NCBI GenBank assembly: GCA_964058805.1
Contig: CAXKVV010000887.1
Span: forward strand, 1-32,993
Length of the DNA: 32,993 nt
Source of the DNA: Schoenoplectus triqueter
Taxonomy: Eukaryota; Streptophyta; Magnoliopsida; Poales; Cyperaceae
Reading direction: 5' to 3'
Part shown: one piece after another, positions 8,912 through 18,939 of the stretch
How positions within the stretch are numbered: position 1 is the stretch's first letter
Layout: the number at the start of each line of letters is the position of its first letter
Program-made: the position numbers and the translations under genes
Notes under the pieces: model-generated
The model's database searches: none
Told to the model about the DNA's origin: nothing
Seen by the model: only the letters and a program-made list of their open reading frames with translations

Positions 8912-10499
8912 TATGTCAAATAATGTAACCTTCAAATTTGATGAAATTGTACTTGCGGGCGTTGCCGAACTTCGTATTTCCGTTTTCCAATACCTACTTA
9001 TTCAAAATATTAAAATCTAATTACTTCACATATCCAAAAAAAATAACCTATTTTCTTAATATATTAAAAATAAATCCGAATTAAAAAAAATAAAATCTAA
9101 CATATTTAAAACAAATCTAATTACTTCACATATTCAAAAAAATAAAAATAACCTATTTTCTTAACCTATTAAAAATAAATCCGAATTTAAAAATTAAAAT
9201 CTAACCTATTCAAAACTAATCTAATTAATTCACATATTAAAAAAATAACATATTTTCTTAACCTATTAAAAATAAATCCGAATTTAAAAATTAAAATCTA
9301 ACCTATTTAAAACAAATCTAATTACTTCACATATTCAAAAAAAATAAAAATAACCTATTAAAAATAAATCCGAATTAAAAAAAATAAAATCTAACATATT
9401 CAAAACAAATCTAATTACTTCACATATTCAAAAAAATAAATAAAAATAACCTATTTTCTCAACCTATTAAAAATAAATCCAAATTAAAAAATAAAATCTA
9501 ACCTATTTAAAACAAATCTAATTACTTCACATATTAAAAAAAATAAAATAGACTATTTTCTTAACCTATTAAAAATAAATCCGAATTAAAAAAAATAAAA
9601 TCTAACCTATTTAAAACAAATCTAATTACTTCACATATTAAAAATAAAAATAAAAATAACCTATTTTCTTAACCTACTAAAAATAAATCCAAATTTAAAA
9701 ATTAAATTCTAACCTATTCAAAACAAATCTAATTACTTCACATATTTAAAAAAAATAAAAATAACTTATTTTCTTAACCTATTAAAAATAAATCCTAATT
9801 TAAAAATTAAAATCTAACCTATTTAAAACAAATCTAATTACTTCACATATTTAAAAAAATAAAATAACCTATTTTCTTAACCTATTAAAAATAAATCCGA
9901 ATTTAAAAATTAAAATCTAACCTATTTAAAATAAATCTAATAGCTTCACATATTCAAAAAAAAATAAAAATAACCTATTTTCTTAACCTCGCGGAAAAAT
10001 CTAACCTATTTAAAAATAAATCCGAATTTAAAAATCTAACCTCGCGGAAAAATTTTGCGGGAGACGCCGAACTTCGTAATTCCGTGATCGTATTTTTATA
10101 TTATATTTTTTGAAACAATAAATTTAAAAATTAAAAATAATATTATATTGAGAGAATAAAAGATTGAGAGATTGAGAGAATGTGAAAATGTTGAGAGGAA
10201 GAGATGTGTATTTATAGAGTTTTGATTGGAGGGAATAAAATTTGAAATTTATTAAAAAAAAAATTCAGCGGGTACGAGTTTTGATTTGATGTGAATCGGG
10301 GGGGAATTTTTGAAATTTGAAAATCACAGGTACGGTGTTGCGGGCACGGGTTCACAGGTAAACGGGTACGGGTACAACGGGTTTTTTGCCAAAAAAAAAA
10401 CTGACCAGCCCTTCTCAAACCCGTATCCGTGTATCCGTTTACCCGCCTATACCCGGGCACGGGTACGGGTTGTACCCGGCGGATTTTAGCAAACCACTA
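8912..10499. mobile_element. Right part of the large hAT element, with terminus at 10499
   Basis: After the TATGT duplication the sequence returns to motifs shared with 1525-1908. It contains the tandem repeats at 8985-10030, then a subterminal region (10260-10490) crowded with GGGTACGGG/CCCGTACCC in both orientations, and ends ...GGATTTTAGCAAACCACTA at 10499. The complement begins TAGTGGTTTGCTAAAATCC, a plausible hAT terminus. CATTTGTC (10500-10507) would be the right target duplication; the left partner is probably outside the window. The element runs from before 270 to here, transposase reading leftward. Confidence 0.5.
8985..10030. repeat. Ten tandem copies of a ~103-bp AT-rich repeat
   Basis: TTACTTCACATATT or a close variant begins at 9021, 9121, 9225, 9322, 9415, 9522, 9626, 9733, 9838 and 9941, giving periods of 93-107 bp. 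Each unit reads roughly AACCTATTAAAAATAAATCC, a TTAAAATCTAACCTATTT part, then AAATCTAATTACTTCACATA. The tracts GCGTTGCCGAACTTCGTATTTCCG (near 8960) and ACGCCGAACTTCGTAATTCCG (near 10064) bracket the array as related flanks. Transposase-binding subterminal repeats or a minisatellite are both possible. Confidence 0.75.
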
Positions 10500-10546
10500 C
10501 ATTTGTCTATTATATGTAGTGTATTAAAAACGGGTCGGGTTGGGGC

Positions 10547-10984
10547 CAGTGGCGGATCTAGGATTTTGATTAGGGGGGGCAATTATCGGATTGTAATGGC
10601 TTATCGGGTTTAAATCCATTAACTAATCGGGTACTAAATAAAAAAAATTAATAATTTAATATATATACTTAACTAATAATTTTTTTATTAAATAATAACA
10701 TTTTATATATTAAAATAAGAATAAAATAAAGCTCAAAGTAATAGATAATCAAGTTGATGAAGAAAGTTTTCGACTAAGGAACTTTATATTTTGATATCTT
10801 TGCATAATTATTTCATTATGCACGGTATTAAATATTTTTTTCTCAATAAAAATAACCAGACAATTTGGGGGGGGGGCAAAAAAAATTTCCAGGGGGGCAC
10901 GTGCTGAAAACATTACCGAAAAATACTATTTTTCAAAATCCAGGGGGGCATGTGCCCCCCTGGATTAACCTGGGTCCGCCCCTG
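10547..10984. mobile_element. hAT MITE, copy 1, with exact 8-bp target duplication
   Basis: Termini are CAGTGGCGGATCTAGG and the complement of CCTGGGTCCGCCCCTG, i.e. CAGGGGCGGACCCAGG. GTTGGGGC flanks both sides exactly (10539-10546 and 10985-10992). Length 438 bp, no coding sequence. A G/C-tract palindrome (CCAGGGGGGCA...TGCCCCCCTGG) lies just inside the right end. The second copy is at 13046-13486. Confidence 0.9.
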
Positions 10985-11398
10985 GTTGGGGCGGAACAAG
11001 TTATGACATGTTTATTTTGGGGGTTTGACCGTGATTCGTTCTAGATCCGTTGAGTCAGCGGGTCGGGTCGGGAACGGGACAGGTTGGCAGTTTTTTTTTT
11101 CAAAATTCAAAAATAATCTAATAAAATTCAAATAAATTCTAAAAAAATTTGAAAAATTAAAAAATAATTATTAAAAATATTAAAATGGGAAATTAGTTAA
11201 TTGCCACTATAAAACTATAAAATTAGAAAAATACCATTTCAAAGTTGAGCCTTTGATAAATGCCACTCTAAATTAAATTTATTTAAAAATTCGCCACTTC
11301 TACTTTATAAAATTAAAATTTTAATATAAAAATATAATATTTCCCTATTATACCTAAAATACCCTTATTGCTTGTCTCGGTGCTTTCTCCTTGTTCAC

Positions 11399-11436
11399 AG
11401 TTCTCACTCGCAATTTTTTTTAAAAAAGTGAGAACT
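11399..11436. other. 10-bp perfect hairpin inside the Pack-MULE
   Basis: AGTTCTCACT and AGTGAGAACT pair around an 18-base AT-rich loop, just inside the left terminal repeat. It may mark a junction of captured sequence. Confidence 0.45.
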
Positions 11437-11519
11437 TTAGTGTGCAAATAGACAAAAATTTGGCTCTTGAAAGAAAAGCTTCAGAGTTGCAAGATGAATA
11501 GTCGTAAGTTGTACCACAT

Positions 11520-11980
11520 TATGTTACGCCATCCTCTAATTCAAATCTCAACCATGTAGCATCACCCCTCCATGGGATGAAGCAAGGATCAATATCTACT
11601 TAATCAATGCATCAACTGTCTTGAGATTGTCTTGCTGCACAGTTTCAGCACACGCCATCAAGGCATGAACCAAGCGTACACCATATTCTTACAGATCCAC
11701 CACAACACCTTGAAGACCTGGGGTCTATAACTAGCGCAGAATTAACAGGGTAATCATTGTTACAGCTCCTCCCTGACTAAGAGATGAAGAGGAAGAAGAA
11801 GAGCACGAGCCTGATCCAAAATCAGTGCGCATTCATTTTCTTTCTGGGGTCGAATCTATTTTTGAAACAAGATTGTGGTCAAATATAACAGTAGAGGATT
11901 CAGCTGAGTCAAAAGAAGGGATAGATGAAGGGGGCGGGGGCGAGTGGAAATTGGGAACAAGAAGGAGAAATCTCTGATGG
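11520..11980 (-). pseudogene. Captured, decayed DELLA (GRAS family) gene fragment
   Basis: On the minus strand, 11706 down to 11566 reads VVVD, stop, EYG, then [27 protein letters not shown], stop, ILILASSHGG. In DELLA proteins, nuclear repressors of gibberellin signalling, the GRAS domain opens with a VVVDSQE-(I/V)[15 protein letters not shown] block, which this matches closely. Upstream on the same strand (about 11765-11815) a Ser-rich run (GSCSSSSSSSLSQGG) fits the linker that precedes the GRAS domain. The N-terminal DELLA and TVHYNP motifs and the rest of the GRAS domain are not found. In-frame stops and loss of similarity past 11560 show it cannot encode a working protein. The extent beyond 11566-11706 is uncertain. 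Confidence 0.8.
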
Positions 11981-12540
11981 GACAAACAATAAGGGTATTT
12001 TGGGTATAACAGAGAAATATTATATTTTTATATTAAAAATTTAATTTTATACTGTAGAAGTGGCAAAATTATAAATAAATTAAATTTGGAGTGACATTTA
12101 TCAAAGACTTAAATTTAGAATGGTATTTTTTTAATTTTACAGTTTTGCAATGGCAATTAACTAATTTTTCCATATTAAAAATATATAACTATAATATATT
12201 TTGACAAAAAAATAATTTTCCCGTATTTTCCTGCATTTTTTTGAATTTTTCGGGTTACCGGGTATTGGATCGGGTTTGCACGGGTTTCCTAGGTCGGGTC
12301 GGGGTGAGTTATCACGGGTCGGGACGGGTCCAAAATGGGTCGGATCGGGATGGATCCAAAACAGGTCGGGTCTAGCACGGTTTTTTTTCAATTTGTTTTG
12401 TCCGTGTCCGTGCTAGACCCGCTGGTTCTAACGGGTCACGGGTCTGACGAGTTTGAGCATGAGTCGGGACGGGTCGCGGCTACGGATCGAGTCTGACCCG
12501 GACGAATTATTTTAACACTCTAATTACATGATGTGTTTTA

Positions 12541-13031
12541 TGTGTCCTTTGATGTAACGTGGTTTTCTCAATTAATGTTGGAACGTCATTTCATATGAAA
12601 TTGTTTAGACTAGACATCTCCCTATAATCATGTGAAATCATATAATTATATTTTATATCTAACATAAATATAAAATATTTTCAACATTATTCCTTTTTCA
12701 ATAAATTAATTTTTCAATGAAAAAATAAATTTTAAGAAGAATATATTAAATGTGTCTAAATGCGACTAATCGCAATTAAACATGATAAAACGTGACGTGC
12801 CATGTTGGAAATTTATTAATGTAATTAGTGCACAATTTCAAAAAGAGCACAAAACATCAAAAGAATATTGCGTATGATTGAAATATGAACCAAAAACCAA
12901 ATTCAAATATAGCCTAGAGTATTTTTGACGTGTTTGATTGAGGTGCGCACAACTCTAAAAGATCAACCAAAATATCCTTCACCCTCTATAACAAATAATT
13001 TTAAATTTTTACAGTCCAAAATCAACGTTCC
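12541..13031. repeat. Direct repeat, copy A (~480 bp)
   Basis: From about TAACGTGG (12557) to TCCAAAATCAACG (near 13028) this segment is similar throughout to 17000-17495. Shared phrases include AACATAAATATAAAATAT, CATGTTGGAAATTTATTA, GAATATGAACCAAAAA and ATATCCTTCACC. No open frame or terminal inverted repeat is seen. The pair is 4.46 kb apart in the same orientation; segmental duplication, an unknown repeat family, or LTRs are possible. Confidence 0.65.
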
Positions 13032-13045
13032 TATATATATATAGA

Positions 13046-13486
13046 CAGTGGCGGATCTAGGATTTTGATTAGGGGGGGCAATTATCGGATTGTAATGGCT
13101 TATCGGGTTCAAACCCATTAACTAATCGGGTACTAAATAAAAAAATTAATAATTTAATATATATACTTAACTAATAATTTTTTTATTAAATAATAATATT
13201 TTATATATTAAAATAATAATAAAATAAAGCTCAAAGTAATAGATAATCAAGTTGATGAACAAAGTTTTCGACTAAGTAACTTTATATTTTGATATCTTTG
13301 CATAATTATTTCATTATGCACGGTATTAAATATTTTTTTCTCAATAAAAATAACCAGACAATTCAGGGGGAGGCAAAAAAAATTTCCAGGGGGGGCCAAT
13401 TACCGAAAACATTACCGAAAAGCATTATTTTTCAAAATCCAGGGGGGGGGCACGTGCCCCCCTGGATTATATTGGATCCGCCCATG
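13046..13486. mobile_element. hAT MITE, copy 2
   Basis: It is a close copy of 10547-10984, in the same orientation, starting CAGTGGCGGATCTAGG and ending GGATCCGCCCATG. Flanking octamers TATATAGA (13038-13045) and TATAAAGA (13487-13494) differ at one base. It is 441 bp long. The open frame that starts inside it at 13289 is incidental, since it reads across the element's palindromic G/C tracts and right end. Confidence 0.85.
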
Positions 13487-13659
13487 TATAAAGAGAGGAA
13501 GACAAATATAATGCGTTGCACGGATACAACCATGCGCTGCGTTAAAATCTCAAAATTTAAATTAAAAATGATCGATTCAAATCATTCAATTTATTTTTCA
13601 TTTCAAATTCTTATAGAAAATAAAATTACATATTTTTTATAATTATTATTTTTCATATC

Positions 13660-13803
13660 AATCCATACTATATATAGCACCTCAACTCTCAACTCTCAAA
13701 CTCTCTAACTCTCAACTCTCGAACTCTACTCTCAACTCTTATATATGAAATCCAAGCAAGAAATTAGCATGCGAAATCTTCTTTGTTGTACTTTTGGATA
13801 ATT
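13660..13803 (+). promoter_or_regulatory. TATA box, CT-rich leader and very short frame
   Basis: ACTATATATAGC (about 13667) is followed by AACTCTC-type repeats (13681-13740) and an ATG at 13745 that opens only 18 codons (MKSKQEISMRNLLCCTFG) before TAA. The TATA-to-leader layout resembles a plant promoter, but no gene follows, so this could be a promoter remnant or simply a CT minisatellite. Between 13487 and 13983 nothing else is seen. Confidence 0.3.
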
Positions 13804-13986
13804 CACAACACCTTAAATTTATGGTTGCAATTGGAATGGGTCAACTAGTCCACTTGGTCACGTCACCATCTTTAGAGTTATAAGGTAATTAATGTAACCG
13901 GATTAAATGCAACGGTAGTTACTCCCACTTGTGTTCATACGAGTCTGACAGGTTACTATTTTGTAATAAAAGATATTACCATCTAA

Positions 13987-14249
13987 GAGTATCCGCATCT
14001 CATTGTCAAATTAATTGTCAAATCTCATTTGATAATTATCATTTGAATTTGAGGGATTCAGAAACTAGACAAAATTAAATAATTGTCTAAATTTGACAAG
14101 CTACGTCAGCGAAGAAATAAAAAATTAATTATAAAAATATAATTTTAACAATTTCATTCTATTTAGAGATATCACTTTTAAAATAAATTATCAATTAATT
14201 ACATGACATAAAAATTTAATTTTGACAGTCGACACCAATACGGATGTTC
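13987..14249. mobile_element. Tourist-like (PIF/Harbinger) MITE
   Basis: The left end GAGTATCCGCATCTCATTG and the complement of the right end, GAACATCCGTATTGGTG, form imperfect inverted repeats. TAA flanks both sides (13984-13986 and 14250-14252), the 3-bp target typical of Harbinger-type MITEs. It is 263 bp, AT-rich and non-coding. Confidence 0.65.
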
Positions 14250-14517
14250 TAATAGGGAAAGCAAACAAAATTGCGAACAAAATTGCCTGAGTCTAATGGG
14301 GGCGTATCTTCCAAATACGGGGTGTATCTTTGTAAATATGGGGTGCATTTTCCAAAATTACGAAAAGGTCATTTTTCTAATAGAAACAGAAAAATAAAAA
14401 ACCATATTAATTTAACCATAAACGAGAGCTTTAGTTTTTTCATTTTCCATGATAAATATACATTATCATGTAGATTATTTTGAGTGGTTTGGATCGACCA
14501 TTTATATTTTGATAATG

Positions 14518-14886
14518 AAGAATCGATATATAATGTTTCCAGTTGACTTTGCTTGCTTGTTGAACCGGTTGACCTCGCTCGCAAAGAAAGGTGCGTCGTG
14601 CGTGAAAGGACCGAGTTTGATCGACTCAATATTGGACCAGGCCGGGTATGATCAGTCGCCGACTCAGGCTTGTGCCAAAGATGTGTCAGGCAACTGCCCG
14701 GCCGAAATGTCAGCCGATCTGGCGTTTGAGTTTGTAACCAGGCCACCAGGCATGTGCGGTTCGCGGAGTGCTTGGAAACCATGTTTGGATCGTATTGACG
14801 AGTCATTCAGGCACAATTCAATGAGAATGGATTCGATCCGAAGCAATGAAATTGCTGAAGTGGAATTAAATAGACAATTACGATGA
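14518..14886 (+). other. GC-richer open stretch, possible gene fragment, unidentified
   Basis: The plus-strand frame from ATG 14518 to TGA 14884-14886 gives about 122 residues (MKNRYIMFPVDFACLLNRL...) including a Cys-containing middle. An overlapping minus-strand frame is open too (14369-14806), so openness alone proves nothing. The segment 14560-14860 is richer in G+C than its AT-rich flanks, as expected of a captured or degenerate exon. I recognise no domain. The rest of 14253-15669 contains no feature I can support. Confidence 0.2.
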
Positions 14887-15669
14887 AGTTGATTTGGAAA
14901 AAGAGTGGGACAACTATTGGTGCTATGTTGTATTTACCCAATTTATTTCCTACATTTTTCTGTTAGTAGATATACGTATATAATATATGCTTTAATGCGT
15001 TTGTCTTAGCGTACATATGTGCAAATTTGAGGTTTTTTTTATGCAAGCTATTTTGAGGATTTTTATATTGGGTGATAACTTGACGCTTCTTTTTAATTTT
15101 AAAATTAGATTAAAAAATTCAATTTAAAAATTAAAATCAATATAAAAGAACATGATTTATTTATTCACATAATGTATTTATAAAATGATAAGGTTTAATG
15201 TTGTAAAATATACGTTACAAAAGTTTAAAACTTCATTACCGTCTGTAATTTATTGATAGCATTGATTGTTTTATTAGTCAATTACTGAAATGAAAGAAAG
15301 GAAAGAGATGTGGTCCAACCAAGTCAATATAATCCATTTAATAGAATTAAGGATAATGAAACGTTATATATATATTAGTACAATACTAATCACAAATGTC
15401 AATTATGTGATAAAAGAGATGAGTAGAGCAGAAATTAATAGGACAGAAAAAAAAATATGATAGAAGAAAATCTCTATTCATATCCTTAAAATGTTACTTA
15501 TAAGTCGGATTGAAAAACTCGGATTTACGCATTAGATACGAATCATGCTACTAAAAGATAGAGGGAAAAGTCTCGACGGATCCTTGAGTGTAAATCACGG
15601 CATTAGAGCCTACATGAAAGGGCAAAATTTGTTCTTAAGGCAGTGTTACATGCGTACAATTAGTCTCAT

Positions 15670-16984
15670 CACTACAACATAACTTAGTTTTACTAATACT
15701 AATTTACTAATGATTTTTAATGAAAACTATTAATAACATTAGGCGGTGACATTTTAAAAAATAAGTTCAACTATTTTCTAACGGTTTGTAAGAAAAAAAA
15801 ATTACAAAAACACGTCAGAAAGTGTTAAAAAATGTTGGTCAATCTTTGCTAACAGTTTCTTATAAAAAAAATTTAGGAAAAATTTTTGCGTTGGGTTTTG
15901 CTAACGGTTTTGTATAAAAAACGTTAGGAAAGCTTTTTGCGGTGGGTTTTGCTAACGGTTATTTATAAAAAACTATTAGGAAAGCTTTTTACGCTGGGTT
16001 TTGCTAACGATTATTTATAAAAAAACCGTTAGCAAAGGTTCATGCGCAAAAAATCTAATATATCTCATCTCACCAATAACATTTGCTCCCACAGATTGCC
16101 CATCTCACCGTTCGTTCATCCCAATATAATGATCCAAAAATTAAAATTCAAAAATAGAAATCCTACATATTACTAACCCATTTTCATCTGTTTTCATATA
16201 TAAAAAGAGAGATGAGAGAGAGACAGAGAAGAGAAAGAAGAAAGAAATAAGAAACAAAGAAGAGAGACAGAAGAAATAAAAACTGAAATCCGATCATCTC
16301 AACTTCAAACACTCATAACTTTTGATAGGAAACTCCGATTGAGACGTGTTACGCAGCCAAAAAACATCGTCTTCACCCTAAAAATGTATTTCAAATTTAT
16401 TTAAAGTTTTTAAGTTCTGTTTTTCTTTCTATTTTTTCTTAGAAATTGTATAGATTTTTATATTATTGAGTAAGAAAGATGTATTGTTCAGTAAATATTT
16501 TTTTCATTGCATGAATAATTATATTTATTTTATATTATTTGTTGAATGAATAATATATTCTTATATAATTTATTATTCTTAATTTATTTATCATCTGTAT
16601 AGAAAGTTAAGTTTGTAAAAAAAATACATAAACCCTTTGCTAACGGTTAATTAGCAAAAATATAAAAAATAAAATAAAATATCAAAAACCCTTTGCTAAC
16701 AATTTTTTTAGCAAAAATAGTTAGCAAAACTTAAAAAAAAAAAATTCACAACACCCTTTGCTAATGATTTTTAATAAAAAATCGTTAGCAGAACTTCAAA
16801 AAAAGAAATTCGCAACACCCTTTGCTAATGGTTCTTGACTAAAAATCATTAGTAAATGTCCGTCCAACGCTCTTTTTTCCTAACGATTGCTTATAGTTTT
16901 TCTAACGCCCTCCATTACTAACGGTTGCAAAATCGTTAATAAATTAGTTTAAAAACCGTTAGTAAAACTCTGTTATGTTGTAGT
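15670..16984. mobile_element. Non-autonomous CACTA-type element with hairpin subterminal repeats
   Basis: The left end CACTACAACATAAC and right end GTTATGTTGTAGT are inverted copies over 13 bp, the last G of the right end being A in the sequence. Both sides carry many repeats containing GCTAACGGTT and its complement (left cluster 15775-16040, right cluster 16636-16950), often as internal hairpins such as TTTGCTAACGATTATTTATA...CCGTTAGCAAAGG. The 1.3-kb element has no transposase. A purine-rich tract (16205-16280) lies in the centre. A 21-bp tandem duplication overlaps the right end (16961 onward). No clear 3-bp target duplication remains. Confidence 0.7.
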
Positions 16985-16999
16985 AAAACTCTGTTATGT

Positions 17000-17495
17000 T
17001 TAACGTGTCTTCTTTTAATTAATTGAAATATCACATCATATAAAATTATTTGGACATATCATGATATATTATGTGATTAAATAAAGTCATATAATTATTT
17101 TTTTAATCTAAAACATAAATATAAAATATATTATTTTTGTAGAATATTTCTAACATTATCCCCTTTTCCATAAATTATTTTTTTTCAATAAAAAAATATA
17201 ATTTAAGAAAAATATAACTAAATGTGATTAACCATAATTAAACATGATAGCACATGAACGTACCATGTTGGAAATTTATTAGCTTAACTAGTTCACAATT
17301 TCAAAAATTAATACAAACATCAAAAGGATATTGTATATGATTGGAATATGAACCAAAAAGCAATCAAATATAACTTAAGAGAACCTTTGTATATGATTAA
17401 GGCGTGCACGACTCCAAAAGATGAACCAAGATATCCTTCACCGGAATCCTTCTATGACAAATAACTTAAAATTTTAACAGTCCAAAATCAACGAT
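17000..17495. repeat. Direct repeat, copy B (~490 bp)
   Basis: This is the partner of 12541-13031. It begins at TAACGTGTCTTC (17000), directly beside the right end of the CACTA element, and ends at CCAAAATCAACG (17492). Similarity runs through with small indels. From 17496 to 17750 I see nothing beyond AT-rich DNA and a CT-rich tract. Confidence 0.65.
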
Positions 17496-17753
17496 TCCTG
17501 ATGCTTTATCATATAATATATAAATTGCACAAGATTTGTTCGTTAAACCATTTATATCTTCAATAAAATTTAATGTCTATATTATTCAATTTTATTGAGA
17601 TTAAAAAATCTTATCAAAATTATTATTATCAAGGTCTCTCCTTTTTTTTTTCCTTTCTCTCTGTCGTCTGATTTTCGGTTCCTTGTTGGCGGTCTTGTCG
17701 AATAAATGTGTATAAGAAATAAAAGTCGTCAATTATTTTGCTTTTCCAAAAAA

Positions 17754-18174
17754 ATATATAGAGAGAGATAGTTTGGCTACGGTGCTACGCGTAGTACGGA
17801 TGACCTGTGTGCTACAGGCTGTTTTTCTGTCTTCAAAGTTTAAATTATCGATGCGACCGGTCAAAATATTTTTTATATGAAAATCTAGTTGGAGATCAAA
17901 TTTTATAATTTTTATATTTTTTTACTATTTTTTAAGATAGCTAGAAAATCACTTGATTTAATTATTATGAGTCATTCAAAAAGAGTTATTTTCTAACTAT
18001 CTTAAAAAATAGTAAAAAATATAAATTTGGTCTCCAACTAGATTTTCTTATGAAAAATATTTTGACCGGTCGGATCAACCATTTAAACTTTGAAGACGAA
18101 AAAACAGTCCGTAACATATGAGTCATCCGTGCTACGTATAGCACCGTAGTCAAATTCTCTCTCTCTCTATATAT
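17754..18174. mobile_element. Foldback MITE 1
   Basis: The element is almost one long palindrome. The left arm begins AGAGAGATAGTTTGGCTACGGTGCTACG; the complement of the right arm begins AGAGAGAATTTGACTACGGTGCTATACG. The arms run about 190 bp each to a short centre near 17965. TA-rich sequence lies on both sides. Open frames crossing it are incidental. Confidence 0.75.
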
Positions 18175-18690
18175 CTTTGTATATGAATAATCTCGACACG
18201 TAATCAAAAGTATATATATATATATATATATAGAGTGGAGATACCGTGAGCTTAAGCTCACAAAGGCCTTCCGTGAGCTTAACTCAAAAAATATATTAAA
18301 TCATCTCGAAATTTTAATTTATCATTCTCATTAAATTCTTTATATAAAAATCTTGTGGGATGTAAAAATTTAGAGTGTTTTGAGTTTTTTAAGTCATCGT
18401 TTTTAATTTTTTAAAATGATGTTCAAGTATTGAATATATTATTATTATTTTTAGAGCTGATTTTCAAAAATTAAAAATCACAATTTAAAAAACTCAAAAT
18501 GCTCCAAATTTTTGCATCCCACGAGATTTTTATATAAATAATTTAATGAGAATAATAAATTAAAATTTTGAGATGATTTAATATGTTTTTTGAGTTAAGC
18601 TCACGGAAGGTCTCCGTGAGCTTAAGTTCACAGTATCTCCACTATATATATATATATCTTTGTATATGAATAATCTGGACACGTAATCAA
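18166..18690. repeat. 40-bp direct repeat flanking foldback MITE 2
   Basis: TATCTTTGTATATGAATAAT followed by CTCGACACGTAATCAAAA (about 18170-18209) recurs as TATCTTTGTATATGAATAAT then CTGGACACGTAATCAAAA (about 18654-18692), one base different. The repeats bracket MITE 2 and are much longer than any target duplication. Confidence 0.65.
18229..18647. mobile_element. Foldback MITE 2 (different family)
   Basis: The left arm AGTGGAGATACCGTGAGCTTAAGCTCAC matches the complement of the right arm, AGTGGAGATACTGTGAACTTAAGCTCAC, and pairing continues for about 190 bp per arm (CTCATTAAATTCTTTATATAAAAATCT / AGATTTTTATATAAATAATTTAATGAG). It sits between TA runs. Sequence differs from foldback MITEs 1, 3 and 4. 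Confidence 0.75.
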
Positions 18691-18904
18691 AACATAGTAG
18701 TATTTTTGTCATGGCAATGTATCTAACTGAAACTGGATATACGTATGTTCCATTTGAAAAATTCATGACAATTACAAGTGATACTTTTCAATTGCATTTA
18801 ACACTGCTATTGTTTGAATAATAAATATTAAAGGGGAGGGATCATTGACAATATATTTTTTTGACAAATTTAACAATGAAACTCCAAATATAGTGGAAAA
18901 AATC

Positions 18905-18937
<33 letters not shown>

Positions 18938-18939
<2 letters not shown>

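Larger units (their letters stand above)
11186..12171. mobile_element. Pack-MULE-like element with 191-bp inverted repeats
   Basis: The left arm 11186-11376 and right arm 11981-12171 are reverse complements along their full length with scattered differences (for example TTAGTTAATTGCCA at both ends, and AAAATACCCTTATTG at the inner edges). ATATTAAAA flanks the element exactly on both sides (11177-11185 and 12172-12180). Long inverted repeats and a 9-bp duplication are diagnostic of Mutator-like elements. The unique centre is far richer in G+C than the arms and contains a captured gene fragment. No transposase is present. Confidence 0.9.
10517..12532. mobile_element. Non-autonomous hAT element carrying two nested insertions
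   Basis: It starts TAGTGTATTAAAAACGGG and ends ...TTTTAACACTCTA; the complement of the end, TAGAGTGTTAAAA, matches the start. ATTATATG (10509-10516) and ATTACATG (12533-12540) are 8-bp target duplications with one difference. Subterminal regions are rich in GGGTCGGG and GACCCG (11050-11090 and 12260-12510), as in other plant hAT elements. Removing the nested hAT MITE and Pack-MULE leaves about 575 bp with no coding capacity. The open frame in the right GC-rich tract is incidental. Confidence 0.75.

Noticed and set aside
13289..13642. 117-codon plus-strand open frame
   Set aside because: It starts inside hAT MITE copy 2 and runs through its palindromic G/C tracts and right end; no domain is present.
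14369..14806. 145-codon minus-strand frame
   Set aside because: It mirrors an open frame on the other strand; codon content and lack of any domain do not support either as a gene, so only the GC-richer segment is noted.
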